Assembly: GCF_019428685.1 (NCBI RefSeq)
Contig: NZ_CP080096.1
Location: 1,178,001 to 1,242,000, forward strand
Direction: 5' to 3'
Length of the DNA: 64,000 nucleotides
From: Paraburkholderia edwinii
GTDB taxonomy: Bacteria > Pseudomonadota > Gammaproteobacteria > Burkholderiales > Burkholderiaceae
Position numbers and translations under genes: made by a program. Under the pieces are notes generated by a model. It did not search any database and was not told the origin of the DNA. It was given only the letters and a program-made list of their open reading frames with translations. Shown piece by piece: positions 34,155 to 42,004 of this stretch; the first letter of the stretch is position 1; every line of letters begins with the position of its first letter.

Positions 34155-35123
34155 ATGCGTATTTCCGTGCTCGCACTCGATGGATTATTCGATACAGGCC
34201 TTTCGTGCACGCTCGACGCGTTCGGGGTGGCGAACAAGATCTCCGCGCGCGCGATGGGGGGCACACCGCGCTTCGAGGTATCGGTGGTGGGTGTGCGCAG
34301 GAGAGTGCGTTCGAATCACGGTTTCCCGATCCCGGTCAAAGCGGTGACGGAGTCGAAGCGAAAGCCCGATTGGGTGATCGTTCCGGCGCTCGTCACACCG
34401 TCGCCGGATGAGGTGCTGGCTTCGCTCGAACGGCCCGATGTGACCGACGCCAAAGCGCAGCTGGTCGAATGGCGTGCGAAAGGCGTTCGCGTGGCCGCTT
34501 CATGTATTGCCACCTTTCTGGTTGCGGATGCGGGGCTCCTCGATGGCCGCGAAGCGACGACCAACTGGTCGCTTGCGCCATTCTTCAGGCAACGCTATCC
34601 GGCCGTGAGCCTCGATGAATCCCGCATGCTTGTGCCGACCGATATCGGTGTGACGGCGGGCGCGGCGATGGGGCATCTCGATCTCGCACTGTGGCTGATA
34701 CGCACCGTGAGCCCCGAGCTTGCAACACTGGTTTCGCGTTATCTGCTTGCGGATATCCGTTCGTCGCAGGCCGCGTACATCATCCCCAATCATCTCGCGC
34801 AGGCCGATCCGCTGATCAAGCGATTCGAGCAGTGGTCACGCGAAAATCTGAAGACGGGGTTTTCGTTGCAGGCAGCCGCGAGTGCGCTTGCGACGAGTTC
34901 GCGCTCGTTGCAGCGGCGTTGCCAGGAAGTGTTGGGCAAGTCGCCGCTTGCGTATTTCCAGGATCTGCGCGTGGAGCACGCGCAATCGTTGATTCGCAGT
35001 AGCGGACTCGATGTTGAAACGATCGCGGCTGAAGTGGGGTACGGCGATGGGGCGACGTTGCGTGCGTTGTTGCGTCAACGGCTGGGGAGGGGCGTGAGGG
35101 AGTTGCGGTCGGATCTGCTTTGA
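34155..35123 (+). CDS. GlxA-family AraC-type regulator with DJ-1/PfpI domain
   Basis: A 322-residue regulator. Residues ~1-190 are a DJ-1/PfpI-like domain, with the nucleophile-elbow-like Cys in ASCIATFLVADAGLLDGREATTNW (~114-138). Residues ~225-320 form the AraC HTH pair (FSLQAAASALATSSRSLQRRCQEVLGKSPLAYFQDLRVEHA and VETIAAEVGYGDGATLRALLRQRLG). GlxA/CdhR-type regulators respond to metabolites such as arginine or carnitine; the effector here is unknown. It is divergent from the small muconolactone-isomerase-like gene, its most likely target together with the MFS/methyltransferase pair. Confidence 0.87.
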   Translation: MRISVLALDGLFDTGLSCTLDAFGVANKISARAMGGTPRFEVSVVGVRRRVRSNHGFPIPVKAVTESKRKPDWVIVPALVTPSPDEVLASLERPDVTDAKAQLVEWRAKGVRVAASCIATFLVADAGLLDGREATTNWSLAPFFRQRYPAVSLDESRMLVPTDIGVTAGAAMGHLDLALWLIRTVSPELATLVSRYLLADIRSSQAAYIIPNHLAQADPLIKRFEQWSRENLKTGFSLQAAASALATSSRSLQRRCQEVLGKSPLAYFQDLRVEHAQSLIRSSGLDVETIAAEVGYGDGATLRALLRQRLGRGVRELRSDLL

Positions 35124-35287
35124 AGGTGCTTTAAGGTTGCTTTGAAGGGGCAATACTTTAGTCTTGCGCCAAGTCCCCTGCCTGCTTCTTGCCGCAACCG
35201 TTGTTGCGTCGCCTCAGTTCACAATTGTTCAGAATCCTGGCGTGAACCTTTCTGCTACCGTGCGCGCGGTACCGATTACGTCAGAGA

Positions 35288-38257
35288 ATGAAAATGAAAA
35301 AATGCGCGCGTCGGCTTCAACTCTCGCAACGTCGTCAAGCTCAGTTCGCACTTTCTGCTCTAACGCTGGCTATCGCCGGAACGTTACCGCTTCCGGCGAT
35401 GGCGCTGGATATCACGGTGAATAGTCAGCAGGAGCTGATCGACGCGATTAACACGATCAACGGGCCGACCGGTTCCGATGGCTCGACCATCCGGATGGGC
35501 AGCAGTTTCACTGTTACCGCTACGCTGCCGCCGGCTACGCGGGCCATGACGCTCGATACGCAGAATTTCATGCTAACGGGAGGAACCGTATGGTCAGGTC
35601 CGGTCACCATCGAAGGGACGCTAGTCGCCGACAATGGGATTACAAGCGGAGCAATTCAGTTCAACGGGATTTCCGCCAGCACTTCAGCGACCAATAACGG
35701 GTCGATTACCGGCGGTGCCTCAGTCGCTGGGGGCGGAAGTGGGGGAGTAGCCGTTGTCGTGACATCCGCAAACGTGGTGAACAACGGAACGATGACCGGT
35801 GGAAGTGCTACGGTTTCCGGGGTCGCGGGTAGTGGTGCCCAGATCAGACTCGGCGGCACGTTAACCAATAATGGCCTGATTCAGGGAGGGAATTCCAACG
35901 GCACGAGCGCATTAGACGTGGGTGGCAGCGGCGTTACTTACGCACCGGGAGCTGGAACGCTGATCAACCATGGCACGATTCGCGGCGGAACGGGCGGCGT
36001 GGGCGGCAATGCAGTCTTCGCCCGGGCGGGCGCTTTGCCTATTGTGAACACGGGCACGCTCGTAGGCGGAAACGGTGTTGCGGCTGTCTCCGGGAATGCA
36101 TCTTTTACGCTCATCAACAGCGGCACTGTACAAGCTGGCAGCGGCAGTGCCAGCGCGATTCAGCTGACCGGTGGTGCGACCGTTGCGCTCACGCTCGAAG
36201 TGCAAGCCGGGTCGACGATCTCGGGCAACGTTGTTGCAAACGCAGCGTCAACCTCGAACACGTTCATTCTGGGCGGCGACGCAAACGATGTCTTCGACGT
36301 TTCGTCGATCGGCTCGGCCGCGCAGTACCAGAACTTCAACGCTTTCCAGAAGACCGGCGCGAGTACGTGGGCATTGACGGGTACCGGCACGACCGCTACG
36401 CCGTGGTCGATCCAGCAAGGCACGCTGCAGATCGGCAATGGTGGGACTAGCGGCAGTATCGTCGGCGGCGTGACCGATAACGGCACGCTCGCGTTCGATC
36501 GCCGCGATGCGTTCAGCTTCGACAATCTCGTTACCGGAACAGGTTCGGTGAATCAGGTTGGCACGGGCACGACGATTATCACCGCTGCAAACACGTACTC
36601 GGGCGGCACGAACGTGCTGGCGGGCACGCTCGCCGTCGGCGATGCGGCTCACGCCAACGCCAGCATCGGCTCAGGCCTTACGACGATCACCGCGGGTGCA
36701 ACGCTTGGCGGCTACGGCACCGTGTCGGGATCGGTGAACAACAGTGGAACGATCGCAGCGGGCAATGCGCTGGCTGCGTTCGCCGCGAGCAACGCGGGCA
36801 CGTTCAGCATCGGCGGCGATCTGAGTAATGCGGGCATCGTTAATCTTGCGTCGTCGACGGGCAAGGCCGGCAACGTGCTGAACGTGGCCGGCAATTACAC
36901 GGGTACGAACGGCCAGGTTGTGTTGAACACGGTGCTGAACGAAGGCGGCGCCGCGTCGCAGAGCGACAGGCTCGTTGTGGGCGGTAACGCTAGCGGCGCG
37001 ACGGCGATCAAGGTCAATCAGTCGGGTTCAGGTGCAGCGACGGTCGGTGATGGCATTCAGCTTGTGCAGGTCAACGGCACATCGGCTGCCAACAGCTTCC
37101 ATCTGGCCGGACCCATTCAGGCTGGCGCGTTCCAATACATGCTGTTCCAGGGTGGTGCGACGGACGCGAACGACTGGTACCTGCGCTCGCAACTCGCACA
37201 GCAGACCACGCCCGATACCGGCGATACCGGCGGCTCCACGGGCTCGACAGCGCCGCCGGCTACTTCCGCTGCCGGCAGCGGCCCGGTTGCCTATCGCCCG
37301 GCCGTGGTCGGCTATACGGTCACGCCGCTGCTCAACGCCGACTATGGCTATGCGATGCTCGGCCGCCTGCATGAGCGCGTCGGCGATATCGCGAGTCTCG
37401 AGGCGGCGCAGCCCGCGCACAGCAACGGCGTGTGGGGGCGTATCGGCGGACAGAACGTCGATGCCGATACCGGCGACCGCTTCTCGGCCGACGAGCGCAC
37501 GTTCTTCGCGGAGTTCGGCAAGGACTGGACGCTATCGCGCAACGCCAACGGCGGCAGCACGCATGCGGGCGCAACCGTGAGCTTCGGGTCGACGTCCGCG
37601 ACGTTCGCCGACAGCGTGCGAAGTTTTGCGGGATTACCCGATGGCACAGGCAGCGTCGAAACGCAGGCGCAATCGATTGGCGGCTACTGGACGAAGTACC
37701 TGCCCGACGGTAGTTATTTCGATGGCGTCGGGCAACTGACGCATTACCAGAACCGCTACGGCGACATCTTCGGCGACAGCGGCAGCCAGAACGGTTTCGG
37801 CGCAGGTGTTTCTGGGGAAGTGGGCAAGCCGTTCGCGCTTGGCTCGACCGGCGTGGCGATCGAGCCGCAAGCGCAACTGCTCTATCAATACCTGCACCTG
37901 AACCACTTCGACGACGGCATCTCGGACATCAGCTCGAACACGACGAACGGGCTACGCGGCCGCATCGGTTTCAGGATCTTTAGGGCAAACCTGAGCAACG
38001 ATTCGAAGACCTCCACTCTCACGCCTTATTTCACCGCGGACGTATTGCACGACTTTTTCTCGCCAGGACAAACAACGGTGGGAGGCACGTCGTTCGACAA
38101 CGAACTCGGCAAGACCTGGTACGACCTCGGCGTCGGCATGACGGGCAGCTTCGGCAAGAGTTCGGAAGGCTATGCGAACGTGAAATACGCGCACAACTTC
38201 AGCGGCGAGTATCGGCGCACCGTGTTTGCGCAGGTTGGATATCGGTATAGCTGGTAG
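35288..38257 (+). CDS. Autotransporter (type Va) outer-membrane protein
   Basis: A 989-residue autotransporter. An extended signal peptide (residues 1-40, KMKKCARRLQLSQRRQAQF... ending PAMA) is typical of large type V proteins. The passenger (~41-690) is Gly/Asn/Thr-rich with many short NNG, GSI and GGT repeats expected to form a beta-helix; ANTYSGGTNVLAGTL (~435) is the classic autotransporter-associated repeat. After a Thr/Ser/Pro linker comes the 12-strand barrel (~715-989), ending in YRYSW with the terminal aromatic residue. The passenger function (adhesin, biofilm) cannot be predicted. No catalytic motif is seen. Monocistronic. Confidence 0.9.
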   Translation: MKMKKCARRLQLSQRRQAQFALSALTLAIAGTLPLPAMALDITVNSQQELIDAINTINGPTGSDGSTIRMGSSFTVTATLPPATRAMTLDTQNFMLTGGTVWSGPVTIEGTLVADNGITSGAIQFNGISASTSATNNGSITGGASVAGGGSGGVAVVVTSANVVNNGTMTGGSATVSGVAGSGAQIRLGGTLTNNGLIQGGNSNGTSALDVGGSGVTYAPGAGTLINHGTIRGGTGGVGGNAVFARAGALPIVNTGTLVGGNGVAAVSGNASFTLINSGTVQAGSGSASAIQLTGGATVALTLEVQAGSTISGNVVANAASTSNTFILGGDANDVFDVSSIGSAAQYQNFNAFQKTGASTWALTGTGTTATPWSIQQGTLQIGNGGTSGSIVGGVTDNGTLAFDRRDAFSFDNLVTGTGSVNQVGTGTTIITAANTYSGGTNVLAGTLAVGDAAHANASIGSGLTTITAGATLGGYGTVSGSVNNSGTIAAGNALAAFAASNAGTFSIGGDLSNAGIVNLASSTGKAGNVLNVAGNYTGTNGQVVLNTVLNEGGAASQSDRLVVGGNASGATAIKVNQSGSGAATVGDGIQLVQVNGTSAANSFHLAGPIQAGAFQYMLFQGGATDANDWYLRSQLAQQTTPDTGDTGGSTGSTAPPATSAAGSGPVAYRPAVVGYTVTPLLNADYGYAMLGRLHERVGDIASLEAAQPAHSNGVWGRIGGQNVDADTGDRFSADERTFFAEFGKDWTLSRNANGGSTHAGATVSFGSTSATFADSVRSFAGLPDGTGSVETQAQSIGGYWTKYLPDGSYFDGVGQLTHYQNRYGDIFGDSGSQNGFGAGVSGEVGKPFALGSTGVAIEPQAQLLYQYLHLNHFDDGISDISSNTTNGLRGRIGFRIFRANLSNDSKTSTLTPYFTADVLHDFFSPGQTTVGGTSFDNELGKTWYDLGVGMTGSFGKSSEGYANVKYAHNFSGEYRRTVFAQVGYRYSW

Positions 38258-38309
38258 AGCTTGTCGCCTGTGTCGAGGCTAACTAAAGCCGACCGGCGGA
38301 CGAACCCGC

Positions 38310-39449
38310 CTAAGTGGCCAGCTCTCGCTTCTTCTTGTTGCGCTTGGCCTCATACATCGCGACGTCTGCCGATTCCAGCACCGTGTCTATCGCGCTGCCG
38401 TCGCCTGTCACCGTCGCGATACCGATGCTCGCGCCAATTCGGACCGTGACGTCGTCGGTCAGATGGAAGGGCTTCTCGATCTCGGCGATCACGCTATTCG
38501 CAAACGCGCGCGGCTCAGCTGCATAGGGCGGTTGATCGACAATCACGAACTCGTCGCCTCCCATGCGGGCAACGAGCGCATTGGGCCCAGCCAGGTGACG
38601 AAGTCTTGCCGCGACCTGGATGAGCAGCTTGTCGCCGCACTCGTGTCCATAAGCGTCGTTGACCGCTTTAAAGCCATCGAGGTCGAGGTAGAAAACCGGT
38701 GCGCCGGCCCCTTTATGCGTCGCCTCGGAGAGCTCATAAGTTACCGCGTGGAAAAGTCCCGCGCGGTTAAGCAATCCCGTCAGCCCATCGTGGCGTGCGC
38801 GGCGGTCGTTTTCGCGCTCGGCCTCCATCGTCGATATCAGCATCACGTTGAGCTTTTTCGCGGCGACGCTCATTGCGAACAGATAAAACGGGATCTGAAC
38901 GAGTGTGAGCAGCAGCACCGGTTCGCCCGATAGCACAGCGCCAATGCAGCATGGGCCGAGCGACAGGAAGATCATGATGGCGACGAGGCGCGGCGCGGCG
39001 AAGTTTCTAAAACAGATGCCGCCTACCATGGCGGCAGCGGAAAGAAAGGACAGCGTGGCGGCTACCCAGTCGCCGCTGGTCGCACTGATCAGCGCGCCGT
39101 AGCCGACGGTCGCGCCCCATAGCGGCGCCAGAAGAATATATAGATCGGTCGGCGTGGGCTTGCCCTGTTCTGCGCGCCGATGCGAAAGTACTAGCAGGAC
39201 CAGACGCGCCAGACAAACCGCGATTTCCGAGAATAACCAGAACAGGAATAGCGGACTCGGATGACGATACGCGAGCGCCGCGGCAACGGCGATGGTGTTG
39301 AACACGCCGCCGAGGAAAATCGGCAAGGTGCCGAATAGCGTCGAAACGAGCGCCGCACGAATGGCGAGCGGCGTGTCCCTTCCGGGGTAGACCAGCCAAC
39401 TGGCCAGCTTTCCCTGCGGCATGCTAAACGATTCAAAGGACTTCGTCAC
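38310..39449 (-). CDS. Membrane diguanylate cyclase (GGDEF)
   Basis: A 379-residue protein with six predicted membrane helices in residues ~28-190 and a C-terminal GGDEF domain (~210-375). RHDGLTGLLNRAGLF, DLDGFKAVNDAYGHECGDKLL and the intact signature RMGGDEFVIV are present, so it should make c-di-GMP from two GTP. No RxxD inhibitory site is obvious before the GGDEF loop. The start is GTG 39449 with AGGTG upstream, or ATG 39422. It is flanked by the autotransporter, whose surface display could be a c-di-GMP output, but nothing links them directly. Confidence 0.88.
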   Translation of the reverse strand: MTKSFESFSMPQGKLASWLVYPGRDTPLAIRAALVSTLFGTLPIFLGGVFNTIAVAAALAYRHPSPLFLFWLFSEIAVCLARLVLLVLSHRRAEQGKPTPTDLYILLAPLWGATVGYGALISATSGDWVAATLSFLSAAAMVGGICFRNFAAPRLVAIMIFLSLGPCCIGAVLSGEPVLLLTLVQIPFYLFAMSVAAKKLNVMLISTMEAERENDRRARHDGLTGLLNRAGLFHAVTYELSEATHKGAGAPVFYLDLDGFKAVNDAYGHECGDKLLIQVAARLRHLAGPNALVARMGGDEFVIVDQPPYAAEPRAFANSVIAEIEKPFHLTDDVTVRIGASIGIATVTGDGSAIDTVLESADVAMYEAKRNKKKRELAT

Positions 39450-39650
39450 CTGAGCACCTGCGAATTGTCGCGCGACAATTATTTGTCTCCTGTTTGAGGC
39501 TCGATGAAGAAACCTGGCTGAACGATGGATAACGCGTGATTGGTTAACGGCATCGTTCTGGAAAAATTAAGCGAAGCCCGCAGATTCCCGACCGCACCGC
39601 ACCATCCGCTTGGCGATGGCAAACGCGTCTATCGCAAGACGCGCGAGATT

Positions 39651-40583
39651 TTATTTGGAATCGAACTTTGAAGCACTTGCGCCTTGCTTAGCAATCCAGC
39701 GTTGACAGTTTACACATGGGGGAATAACCATGCTGCCCCCCGGCATCATGGATATAAAGAAAACGTCGGCCATTTTAACAGCTGGTTTCTTCGCTTTAAG
39801 TTTATACAATGCATCAAGCTCCGCGCAGTTGTACGGGTTTTCAGTTGCGTTGGCATTCGCTGCGACGGGCGGGAGGCTGAAACCGAAAGCGGCCTCCAGA
39901 TCGCTTCCTTTCCTCTTATGTCCCGCGCGTCCCGATTCCAGTGTGCCATCAGTTAGATCGATTGCGACAGAGAGCATGTGACAGATCGGCTTGCCAGAAG
40001 CGTCATTAATCGGCGCGGTCTTTAGCGCCAGGGTCCGCAATTCTGCGTTCGCCCGGGACTTGTAGGTATGAATCTTCATTTCACTCAACTCTGAAGCTTC
40101 CTTCTCCTTGATTGCCCCATCCCACTTGAGGTAGGCATCTAAGGCCGATTGATATATATACGCAGAGTTGTACGCATTCGATGCCCCGTATTGCTCCCTG
40201 GCCGCCAGCAGTTCAGCTACGTTCGTGGCAGATCTGATCCTTGTTAGAAGGTAGTTTCGTGCACTGAGCATGAGTTCGACACAGTGTTGCTGATTGCTAT
40301 CTGTTTTGAACTGGTTCCTGCTGACCGCGTTGCTGAGCAGGCGTGTCTCCTCGCAATACGCCTTCACTAGTTCTATTGCCTGCTTATGAATTACAGGCCA
40401 TCTGGTTGCAGGGTCGTTAATAGTCCGGATGTTTGCCTTCCACGCGGCATTCATTTCAGCGTAACTCTTGTACCCGTGGACGCGCCACCAGCCTCCTTCC
40501 CCTTTCGGATATATGTTCTCCACCGGCACATTCTTCGGTTCCTCGAGAATCGGGCCCCAGCGTACGTCGTCGTAGAGTTCCAT
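39651..40583 (-). CDS. Putative deaminase-superfamily protein (CAE...PCxxC), toxin-like
   Basis: About 310 residues, no recognised annotation. The C-terminal ~100 residues look like a nucleotide/nucleic-acid deaminase fold: two strands (LSVAIDLTDGTLESG), a helix with the motif Cys253-Ala-Glu255 (NCAELDAL), a strand (MADVFFISM) and Cys290/Cys293 in PPCVNCQRW. CAE plus PCxxC are the zinc ligands and catalytic Glu of this superfamily, including YwqJ-like polymorphic toxins. The N-terminal ~195 residues are mostly helical, with no signal peptide or PAAR/VgrG/Hcp marker. GC content is visibly lower (about half) than that of its neighbours, suggesting transfer. Start chosen after GGGAGG; an upstream ATG at 40646 is possible. 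No immunity-like gene adjoins it. Deaminase activity is inference. Confidence 0.55.
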   Translation of the reverse strand: MELYDDVRWGPILEEPKNVPVENIYPKGEGGWWRVHGYKSYAEMNAAWKANIRTINDPATRWPVIHKQAIELVKAYCEETRLLSNAVSRNQFKTDSNQQHCVELMLSARNYLLTRIRSATNVAELLAAREQYGASNAYNSAYIYQSALDAYLKWDGAIKEKEASELSEMKIHTYKSRANAELRTLALKTAPINDASGKPICHMLSVAIDLTDGTLESGRAGHKRKGSDLEAAFGFSLPPVAANANATENPYNCAELDALYKLKAKKPAVKMADVFFISMMPGGSMVIPPCVNCQRWIAKQGASASKFDSK

Positions 40584-41032
40584 GTTCCTCCCGAAATGCA
40601 TTGAGCATTGATTGATGGGTTTAGGGCAGTGCAACAACGTATTCAAATAGATTGACGTAACTTACGTTAGGCAAACTGACCAGAACAATAGGTCCGCGAT
40701 GCATCACCGTGCCCACGCGACACGTCGGACGAGGCAGAGCACAAGACGAACCTGTATCCGGCCCGTCCAATCATGCCGCTGCTTGCTCGCCTCGCGCGAG
40801 TGGCATAGAGGAGTGACGTACGCCAATGACAATGGTCAAGACGATTTCGCAAGCGCGGGTAGGTTCAATGAGTCGCTACAACAGCCTCGCGTAGTTTATC
40901 GGTCGGAGACATGAAGCCCAATGTTTTTCTGGGCCTTTCATTAACGAATGGATAGGGCTTTGCGATGCCGTTCAATGCGCCGGGCAGCGAATCGCAAACA
41001 GGTGCGAATAACGACGGGTCATCTTTCACTAC
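40584..41032. other. Lower-GC intergenic region upstream of the deaminase-like gene
   Basis: No convincing gene lies in these 449 bp. It contains a 13-bp palindrome ACGTAA-C-TTACGT at 40655-40667, about 70 bp upstream of the deaminase-like start and thus possibly an operator, and a hairpin at 40914-40938. The rest is featureless. Confidence 0.5.
40914..40938 (-). terminator. Possible terminator downstream of the response regulator gene
   Basis: AAGCCCA (40914-40920) and TGGGCCTT (40930-40937) pair with one bulge around a 9-nt loop. It lies about 95 bp past the response-regulator stop on the minus strand. No long T-run follows, so confidence is low. Confidence 0.3.
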
Positions 41033-42004
41033 TCAAGCACGATTCGCGGCCTTCACCGCCAACGCGGCCGCAGCCGAGCGCGTCTCCACATGCAGCTTGT
41101 GGAACAGATGCTCAAGGTGCTTGTTCACGGTACGCGACGCCATGCTGAGAATCTCGCCGATGTCGCGATTGGTCTTGCCGCGCGATAGCCACAGCAGCAC
41201 TTCCGCTTCGCGCGTGGTCAGCCCGAATTGTGCGCCGAGCGTGGCGGCGTGCGCGGCGTCGTCGAATTCCTCGAGGATCAGCATCCATTCGCCGCGCGCC
41301 GGGTTGCCGGACACGCGGGCGGTTCGGCGCACGCCGTGCGTTGTACATTCGAACATCGCCTGCGCGTCGCAGCCGCGCGCAACCCAACTGGTGAACCACT
41401 GCAGCAGCGGCGGCGGCAGGCTCGCCGGCGCCGCCGATATGTCATCTTGCGCCGCTGCGTCGTAGCGCCTCAACCGCAGCGACGCCTGCGGGTTCTGCCA
41501 GCGGATCGCGCCGTCCGTAGCCGCGATCAGCGCGGCACGCGCCTCGAGACCCAGCACCGCATCGGCGTAGCGCTGCGCTCTCGAGCGCTGCACATGGGCG
41601 GCAATGCGCGCGCAGACCTCGTTCGGCTTGACGGGCTTCGTCACATAGTCGATTCCGCCGACGCGAAATCCTTGCACCACGTGTTCGGTCTGCGTCAGTG
41701 CGGTCATGAAGATAACCGGCAAATGCGCGTGACGGCTATCGAGCTTCAGACGGCGGCAGGTTTCGAAGCCGTCCATGACGGGCATCACCGCGTCCATCAA
41801 CACGACGTCCGGCGTCACGCGCGCGAGGCACTTCAGCGCCGCTTCGCCGTTCAGCGCGACGAGCACCGCATAGTCGGCCGACTGCAGCGTGGTGGAGAGC
41901 AGCGCGAGATTGTCGGGCTTGTCGTCGACGATCAGTACGACGCTGCGGTTGCCGGCGAAGTCGAGCGTGGCCGCTTCGGCGAGGTCAACGTAGTCTTCAG
42001 CCAT
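41033..42004 (-). CDS. LuxR-family response regulator of the amide locus
   Basis: A 323-residue two-component regulator. Residues ~20-140 form a receiver domain (VVLIVDDKPDNLALL..., phosphoacceptor Asp71 in VVLMDAVMPVMDG, Lys in YVTKPVKPNEV). A linker that resembles a degenerate PAS-like segment (~150-250) is followed by a GerE-type HTH (~258-320: LTTREAEVLLWLSRGKTNRDIGEILSMASRTVNKHLEHLFHKL). Start at 42004 overlaps the kinase stop by eight bases (ATGGCTGA), so the pair is translationally coupled. By position it should bind the divergent promoter of the amide operon; a 24-bp palindrome there is the best candidate site. Confidence 0.88.
   Translation of the reverse strand: MAEDYVDLAEAATLDFAGNRSVVLIVDDKPDNLALLSTTLQSADYAVLVALNGEAALKCLARVTPDVVLMDAVMPVMDGFETCRRLKLDSRHAHLPVIFMTALTQTEHVVQGFRVGGIDYVTKPVKPNEVCARIAAHVQRSRAQRYADAVLGLEARAALIAATDGAIRWQNPQASLRLRRYDAAAQDDISAAPASLPPPLLQWFTSWVARGCDAQAMFECTTHGVRRTARVSGNPARGEWMLILEEFDDAAHAATLGAQFGLTTREAEVLLWLSRGKTNRDIGEILSMASRTVNKHLEHLFHKLHVETRSAAAALAVKAANRA

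Noticed and set aside
40667..40914. Small open frames in the low-GC gap that might encode an immunity protein
   Set aside because: All are under about 75 codons, lack ribosome binding sites and show no composition typical of immunity proteins. I could not support any of them.
41997..42004. ATGGCTGA overlap identical to the one at 20487-20494
   Set aside because: Both are stop/start overlaps with Met-Ala-Glu starts; identical 8-mers can arise from the same codon constraints, so no common regulation is inferred.
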